Assembly: GCA_029982105.1 (NCBI GenBank)
Contig: JARRCQ010000055.1
Location: forward strand, 1-8,934
Direction: 5' to 3'
Source: Candidatus Atribacteria bacterium
GTDB taxonomy: Bacteria > Atribacterota > Atribacteria > Atribacterales > Caldatribacteriaceae
Length of the DNA stretch: 8,934 bases
Made by a program: the position numbers and the translations under genes. Below, one piece after another: positions 6,299 to 8,934 of the stretch (positions are counted from its first letter, which is position 1; each line of letters begins with the position of its first letter). Under the pieces are notes generated by a model. That model worked only from the letters and a program-made list of their open reading frames with translations. It was not told the DNA's origin and did not search any database.

Positions 6299-6332
6299 CT
6301 TCTATGATTGGAAGAGCTGGATAAAGGCGTCC
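6299..6332 (+). promoter_or_regulatory. amt leader unit 2: paired hexaloop hairpins (ANTAR-type antiterminator)
   Basis: First hairpin: CTTCT (6299-6303), loop ATGATT, GGAAG (6310-6314). Its loop has A at position 1 but not G at position 4. Second hairpin: GGAT (6319-6322), hexaloop AAAGGC (6323-6328, A1 and G4 present), GTCC (6329-6332). The GGC of the loop and the GTC of the 3' arm form the 5' arm of the terminator that follows, so the second hairpin and terminator cannot coexist. The spacer between hairpins is 4 bases. Confidence 0.6.
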
Positions 6333-6370
6333 TTTTGGTAGCATAGCTGCTAAAGAGACGCCTTTTTTTT
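6323..6370 (+). terminator. amt leader terminator 2
   Basis: AAAGGCGTC (6323-6331) pairs with GACGCCTTT (6357-6365), and eight T follow the GC-rich stem (6363-6370). The apex contains a small hairpin, TAGC (6339-6342), loop ATAGCT, GCTA (6349-6352), which by itself also has a hexaloop with A1 and G4. Confidence 0.8.
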
Positions 6371-6463
6371 GGAACACAGGTGTTCTAAAGGAAAGATATA
6401 AGGGACATTCTGTCCTTGCAGAGTTAATTAAAAAGTAGATATTTATCTGAGTAAAGGCGCTCA
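6371..6463 (+). promoter_or_regulatory. amt leader unit 3: two hexaloop hairpins (ANTAR-type antiterminator)
   Basis: First hairpin: GGAAC (6371-6375), hexaloop ACAGGT (A1, G4), GTTCT (6382-6386). Second hairpin: TGAGT (6448-6452), hexaloop AAAGGC (A1, G4), GCTCA (6459-6463). The second overlaps the 5' arm of terminator 3, GGCGCTCA. The two are 61 bases apart, more than in the other units. Another stem, AGGGACA/TGTCCTT (6401-6417), lies between and could bring them together. Pairing of these two hairpins as one unit is inference. Confidence 0.6.
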
Positions 6464-6507
6464 ATTTGATGCCATGATGGCAGGCAAACAAAATTGAGCG
6501 CCTTTTT
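6453..6507 (+). terminator. amt leader terminator 3
   Basis: A perfect 12-bp stem, GGCGCTCAATTT (6456-6467) with AAATTGAGCGCC (6491-6502), extended by AAA/TTT, is followed by TTTTTATTTT. The loop carries its own small hairpin, TGCC/GGCA (6470-6482). This is the strongest terminator of the amt leader and stands about 190 bases before amt. Confidence 0.85.
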
Positions 6508-6526
6508 ATTTTCTACTCGATAAGAG

Positions 6527-6564
6527 AGGAGGTGAAACTCAAGATGAAAAATACTAGAACATAA
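6527..6564 (+). CDS. Possible leader peptide of six residues (MKNTRT)
   Basis: A near-perfect ribosome binding site AGGAGGTG (6527-6534) is followed after 9 bases by ATG (6544), five sense codons and TAA (6562-6564). Such a strong site ahead of so short a frame, just past the last leader terminator and ahead of three hairpins, could mark a translated leader peptide or a site where ribosomes affect the RNA fold. It could also be chance or a gene relic. The coordinates include the ribosome binding site. Confidence 0.25.
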
Positions 6565-6575
6565 TCTGTCAGCGG

Positions 6576-6648
6576 CCAAGAAAGATGAGACTCTTTCTTT
6601 TGGAAATCTGTAAGTGTCAGATGATGATAATCAAGATGATAAATCTTG
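6576..6648 (+). other. Three tandem stem-loops in the distal amt leader
   Basis: CCAAGAAAGA pairs with TCTTTCTT..GG (6576-6603, loop TGAGAC). ATCTG (6606-6610) pairs with CAGAT (6618-6622). CAAGAT (6632-6637) pairs with ATCTTG (6643-6648). None is followed by a T-run. They sit between the last leader terminator and the amt ribosome binding site and fit no RNA class I recognise. They may stabilise the mRNA or control translation. Confidence 0.35.
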
Positions 6649-6700
6649 CAGAGTATTTGTATTGGTATTCAGCTTTTAGCCTTGGGAAAGGAGAAAGAAA

Positions 6701-8071
6701 ATGCTCGTGAGAATGTTAAATTTAGTACCCAAGATTTTAATTTTAGCCACCTTAATGGTTATGTTCTCACCTTTTTTTGCCTTTGCTGATGAGTCAACAG
6801 CAGCAACTAATGCGGTAGCAATTGACACAATCTGGACGCTTATATCAGCCTTTTTAGTTTTCTTTATGCAAGCAGGGTTTGCCATGTTAGAAACGGGATT
6901 TACCAGAGCAAAAAATGCCGTTAATGTTTTGATGAAAAATCTTATGGACTTTAGTGTTGGCTCAATTGCTTTCTGGATGGTTGGTTTTGGAATAATGTTT
7001 GGCACAGATAAATTAGGACTTTTTGGCACAAGTGGATTTTTCTTAAGTAGCGCGAATCCTTCAACTAGTGAGGGATTATGGCAATTTGCCTACTGGATGT
7101 TTCAGGTAGTGTTTGCTGCTACTTCAGTAACTATCGTTTCAGGAGCACTGGCTGAAAGAGTAAAGTTCCATGCCTATTTGGTTTACTCGTTTGTTATATG
7201 CGCTTTAATCTATCCTGTAGTGGGCCACTGGATTTGGGGAGGCGGCTGGCTGGGGAATAGGGGTATTATAGATTTTGCCGGTTCAACCATTGTTCATTCA
7301 GTTGGTGGCTGGGCAGCCTTGGCTGGTGCAATTCTTATCGGACCAAGATTGGGTAAATATAATAATGATGGAACTTCCAATGCTATTCCCGGTCACAATA
7401 TTCCATTAGCTACCCTGGGAACATTCATTCTTTGGTTTGGCTGGTTTGGCTTTAATCCCGGAAGTACTCTGGCCGGCACAAATTTGAGTATCGCTACCAT
7501 TGCAGTAACTACTAATTTGGCTGCTGCTGCAGGATTTATCACTGCTATGTTTACCGCCTGGGTAAGATTCGGAAAACCCGATACCAGCATGGCTCTAAAC
7601 GGCGTGCTAGCAGGATTAGTAAGCATTACTGCTCCTTGCGCCTCTGTTTCACCATTTTCTGCTATCATTATTGGTGCGGTTGCTGGGATTTTAGTTGTCT
7701 TGAGCATTGAATTTATTGACAAGGTGCTCCACATAGATGATCCCGTAGGCGCAATATCGGTTCATGGAGTTTGTGGAACTTGGGGAACACTTTCAGTAGG
7801 TCTTTTTGCCCAAGCTGTTTATGGTGAAGCAAGTGGTATAGGTGCAATAAATGGACTTTTTTTCGGAGGAGGATTATCACAGCTACTTACCCAATTAATA
7901 GGTGTATTTTCCGTATTTGCTTGGGTGTTTGGTTCGGCACTCGTTCTTTTCTACATTGTTAAAAAGACTATAGGCTTAAGAGCTTCCGATGAAGAACAGT
8001 TAAAAGGGTTAGATATCAGCGAGCATGGCATGGAGTCTTATGCTGGTTTTCAGATATTTACTACTGAGTAG
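6701..8071 (+). CDS. amt: Ammonium transporter (Amt/AmtB family)
   Basis: This 456-residue protein is a full-length Amt channel conducting ammonium across the inner membrane, normally as a trimer. The N-terminus carries a signal peptide with a likely cleavage after AFA (residue 29), as in other bacterial Amts. Eleven hydrophobic spans follow, from about residue 40 to 420. Conserved elements are [16 protein letters not shown] (138-153, first pore Phe region), D191-x-x-G-S-T, the twin pore histidines H199 (IVHSVGG) and H355 ([10 protein letters not shown]), and [11 protein letters not shown] (245-255). The ATG has an AAAGGAG site at about 6685-6691. The cytoplasmic tail ends in a short acidic stretch. 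glnK follows after 21 bases, the usual partner that blocks the channel when nitrogen is plentiful. The long leader with three terminators implies strong transcriptional control. Confidence 0.96.
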   Translation: MLVRMLNLVPKILILATLMVMFSPFFAFADESTAATNAVAIDTIWTLISAFLVFFMQAGFAMLETGFTRAKNAVNVLMKNLMDFSVGSIAFWMVGFGIMFGTDKLGLFGTSGFFLSSANPSTSEGLWQFAYWMFQVVFAATSVTIVSGALAERVKFHAYLVYSFVICALIYPVVGHWIWGGGWLGNRGIIDFAGSTIVHSVGGWAALAGAILIGPRLGKYNNDGTSNAIPGHNIPLATLGTFILWFGWFGFNPGSTLAGTNLSIATIAVTTNLAAAAGFITAMFTAWVRFGKPDTSMALNGVLAGLVSITAPCASVSPFSAIIIGAVAGILVVLSIEFIDKVLHIDDPVGAISVHGVCGTWGTLSVGLFAQAVYGEASGIGAINGLFFGGGLSQLLTQLIGVFSVFAWVFGSALVLFYIVKKTIGLRASDEEQLKGLDISEHGMESYAGFQIFTTE

Positions 8072-8092
8072 AATGAACAGGGGGTAACCAGG

Positions 8093-8434
8093 GTGAAATT
8101 AATTATTGCTATGATACAGCCATACAAGCTCCCAGATGTTAAGAAGGCACTTTATGACGCCAATATCTTTAAGATGACTGTTACCAACGCTTTGGGTTGT
8201 GGCCAACAAAAAGGTTACACTGAAACTTATAGAGGAATTATCCATGAAGTAAACCTTCTTAAGAAGGTAAGAGTAGAAATTGCGGTTAATGATGACTTTG
8301 TAGATCCTACGGTGGAAGCTATCATTAAGGGAGCTAGAACGGGACGAATTGGCGATGGCAAAATATTTGTATTGGATTTGCCAGAATGTATAAGAATCAG
8401 AACGGGTGAGCGAGGCGAAAAAGCAATTGGTTAA
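8093..8434 (+). CDS. glnK: PII nitrogen regulatory protein (GlnK/GlnB family)
   Basis: This 113-residue protein has the size and pattern of PII signalling proteins, which bind ATP/ADP and 2-oxoglutarate as trimers and control Amt and other nitrogen proteins. Ligand-site residues are in place: T29, G37, Q39, K58, the R82-T-G-R-I-G-D-G-K90 segment, R101 and R103. The T-loop reads [16 protein letters not shown]: the tyrosine at 46 is present, but position 51, the uridylylated Tyr of enteric GlnB/GlnK, is His. Control by uridylylation at that site is therefore excluded, while metabolite sensing should remain. The start is GTG, supported by AGGGGG at 8079-8084 with 8-base spacing. It is the second gene of the amt operon. 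Linkage to amt suggests GlnK rather than GlnB. Confidence 0.94.
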   Translation: MKLIIAMIQPYKLPDVKKALYDANIFKMTVTNALGCGQQKGYTETYRGIIHEVNLLKKVRVEIAVNDDFVDPTVEAIIKGARTGRIGDGKIFVLDLPECIRIRTGERGEKAIG

Positions 8435-8461
8435 GATAAACCTTAAGAAGTATGTTTTTTT
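8429..8461 (+). terminator. Weak terminator candidate behind glnK
   Basis: TTAAG (8431-8435) and CTTAA (8442-8446) can pair around ATAAAC, or GGTT (8429-8432) with AACC (8439-8442). Seven T follow at 8455-8461, eight bases after the stem. The stem is short and overlaps the stop codon, so termination may be leaky and allow readthrough into glnA. Confidence 0.3.
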
Positions 8462-8487
8462 ACCTTTATCGGGAACACCACTAATAC

Positions 8488-8523
8488 TCTGTGAAAGACC
8501 TCTACAGGAGAGTTGATCACAGA
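8488..8523. repeat. Two-tier palindrome between glnK and the glnA promoter
   Basis: TCTGTGA (8488-8494) pairs with TCACAGA (8517-8523), and inside CTCT (8500-8503) pairs with AGAG (8509-8512) around ACAGG. No T-run follows, so it is not a simple terminator. It lies 27 bases upstream of the glnA -35 box and could be an operator, an mRNA end-stabilising hairpin or part of another RNA switch. Confidence 0.45.
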
Positions 8524-8549
8524 ATAACTACGCGAGAGCCAAATTTCTA

Positions 8550-8578
8550 TTGACAGGTTACATGGTTTGTAATAAAAT
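8550..8578 (+). promoter_or_regulatory. glnA promoter
   Basis: TTGACA (8550-8555) and TAAAAT (8573-8578) are separated by 17 bases, an excellent vegetative promoter. Transcription should begin near 8585, at the very foot of the first leader hairpin. This places both leader terminators inside the glnA transcript. The stretch resembles the amt promoter at 6180. Confidence 0.75.
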
Positions 8579-8585
8579 GAGCGCA

Positions 8586-8618
8586 CACCAATGAGGGTGC
8601 AATAGAACGAAGGCGTTC
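8586..8618 (+). promoter_or_regulatory. glnA leader unit 1: paired hexaloop hairpins (ANTAR-type antiterminator)
   Basis: First hairpin: CACC (8586-8589), hexaloop AATGAG (A1, G4), GGTG (8596-8599). A variant starting at GCAC (8583) with a bulged A also forms. Second hairpin: GAAC (8605-8608), hexaloop GAAGGC (G at position 1, G at position 4), GTTC (8615-8618). The second overlaps the 5' arm GGCGTTCC of the following terminator. The linker is 5 bases. Confidence 0.6.
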
Positions 8619-8641
8619 CTTTACCGGGAACGCCTTTTTTT
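8610..8641 (+). terminator. glnA leader terminator 1
   Basis: GGCGTTCC (8612-8619) pairs perfectly with GGAACGCC (8627-8634) around a 7-base loop, flanked by AA on the left and followed by seven T (8635-8641). It lies downstream of the glnA promoter and more than 110 bases ahead of the start codon, so it acts as an attenuator. Confidence 0.88.
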
Positions 8642-8658
8642 ATCGAGTTTAAATTTTA

Positions 8659-8694
8659 ACCTAAAGAAGGGTAAATATAGAACAGAGGCGTTCT
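8659..8694 (+). promoter_or_regulatory. glnA leader unit 2: paired hexaloop hairpins (ANTAR-type antiterminator)
   Basis: First hairpin: ACCT (8659-8662), hexaloop AAAGAA (A1, G4), GGGT (8669-8672). Second hairpin: AGAAC (8679-8683), hexaloop AGAGGC (A1, G4), GTTCT (8690-8694), extendable by two more pairs at the base. The linker is 6 bases. The second hairpin shares GGCGTTCT with the 5' arm of terminator 2. This is the clearest of the five units, because both loops fit the published ANTAR target rule. Confidence 0.68.
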
Positions 8695-8725
8695 GTCCCG
8701 ATGTCGGGGTAGAGCGCCTTTTTTT
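8687..8725 (+). terminator. glnA leader terminator 2
   Basis: A long hairpin with GGCG at the base (8687-8690 with CGCC 8715-8718), then U-G, TCT/AGA, two wobble pairs and CCCG/CGGG (8697-8708) with a tetraloop ATGT. Seven T follow (8719-8725). It ends 15 bases before the glnA ribosome binding site. Confidence 0.88.
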
Positions 8726-8755
8726 ATTACTTTAAATCAGGGAGGTTTTCTTAAG

Positions 8756-8934
8756 ATGGCTTGCCAATTAAAAAGTAAAGAAGAAGTAATTAATTTCTGT
8801 CAGGAAAATCGGGTGAAGTTTATTCGGTTATGGTTTACTGATGTTTTAGGAAGTTTAAAAAGTTTTGCCATTCCTATTGAAGAGTTAGAAAATGCTCTTC
8901 AGGAAGGAATGGGCTTTGATGGTTCTTCTATCAA
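8756..8934 (+). CDS. glnA: Glutamine synthetase, type I (GlnA), N-terminal part, cut by window edge
   Basis: The 59 visible residues form the start of the beta-grasp domain of GSI, the dodecameric enzyme that makes glutamine from glutamate, ammonia and ATP. Diagnostic stretches are VKFIRLWFTDVLGSLKSF (about 20-37) and GMGFDGSSI (51-59), where the conserved DGSSI loop contributes to the neighbouring subunit's active site. The ATG has a GGGAGG ribosome site (8740-8745) with 10-base spacing. The N-terminus looks like that of the shorter GSI-alpha forms, which are usually feedback-regulated and not adenylylated, but the deciding regions are outside the window. It has its own promoter and a two-terminator leader, and follows amt-glnK on the same strand. 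Confidence 0.93.
   Translation, partial: MACQLKSKEEVINFCQENRVKFIRLWFTDVLGSLKSFAIPIEELENALQEGMGFDGSSI

Noticed and set aside
6240..6491. Open frame of 83 codons on the minus strand in the amt leader
   Set aside because: It runs antisense through the leader terminators, its composition follows their hairpins, and no ribosome binding site or family motif is seen.
6675..7734. Minus-strand open frames opposite amt
   Set aside because: They are frame shadows of the Amt gene, whose own frame is complete and clearly conserved.
8581..8755. T-box or glutamine riboswitch in the glnA leader
   Set aside because: No T-box sequence or specifier-loop layout, and no recognisable conserved core of the glnA glutamine aptamer. 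Repeated short hexaloop hairpins overlapping terminators fit an ANTAR target better.
1..8934. CRISPR array, tRNA or rRNA genes
   Set aside because: No regularly spaced direct repeats beyond two copies, and no cloverleaf or rRNA segments were seen on either strand.

Overview
The window reads as chromosomal DNA of an AT-rich anaerobic bacterium. Start codons are mixed ATG, GTG and TTG with clear purine-rich ribosome binding sites. The split 2-hydroxyacyl-CoA dehydratase activase operon points to an anaerobe, as found in clostridial and thermophilic Bacillota, Atribacterota and similar lineages. I cannot fix the phylum from sequence alone.

Left part (1-1389): a strong hairpin terminator and a short direct repeat precede two + strand genes of unknown function. 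One is a membrane-anchored coiled-coil protein (323-1132), the other a small single-span membrane protein (1147-1389). The second gene's stop abuts the stop of the convergent operon.

Middle (1390-5065, minus strand): three tightly coupled genes encode two DUF2229-type activase-associated proteins and a BadF/HgdC-type iron-sulphur ATPase with an extra C-terminal cysteine set. They follow a promoter with a perfect TATAAT. Upstream lies a stand-alone GNAT acetyltransferase gene (4586-5065).

5066-6051 (minus strand): a gene-free stretch of hairpins, including a minus-strand terminator, then a possible IS110-type transposase remnant directly behind a complete trmO/tsaA gene.

Right part (6180-8934, plus strand): a nitrogen assimilation cluster of an Amt ammonium channel, a PII protein (GlnK) and the start of type I glutamine synthetase (glnA, cut by the window edge). 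PII proteins gate Amt channels, and glutamine synthetase fixes the imported ammonium. Two promoters of very similar layout (TTGACAG...TTGT.ATA) precede amt and glnA.

The most interesting signal is in the two leaders. There are five intrinsic terminators in series, three before amt and two before glnA. Each is preceded by a small hairpin whose 3' part overlaps the 5' arm of the terminator, so the two cannot coexist. In four of the five the hexanucleotide loop is RRAGGC, and its last three bases begin the terminator stem. At several sites a first hexaloop hairpin with A at position 1 and G at position 4 stands upstream. This is the architecture known for targets of ANTAR-domain antiterminators. 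The predicted logic is that transcription of amt-glnK and glnA stops in the leader unless a trans-acting ANTAR protein stabilises the hexaloop hairpins. No ANTAR gene is in the window.
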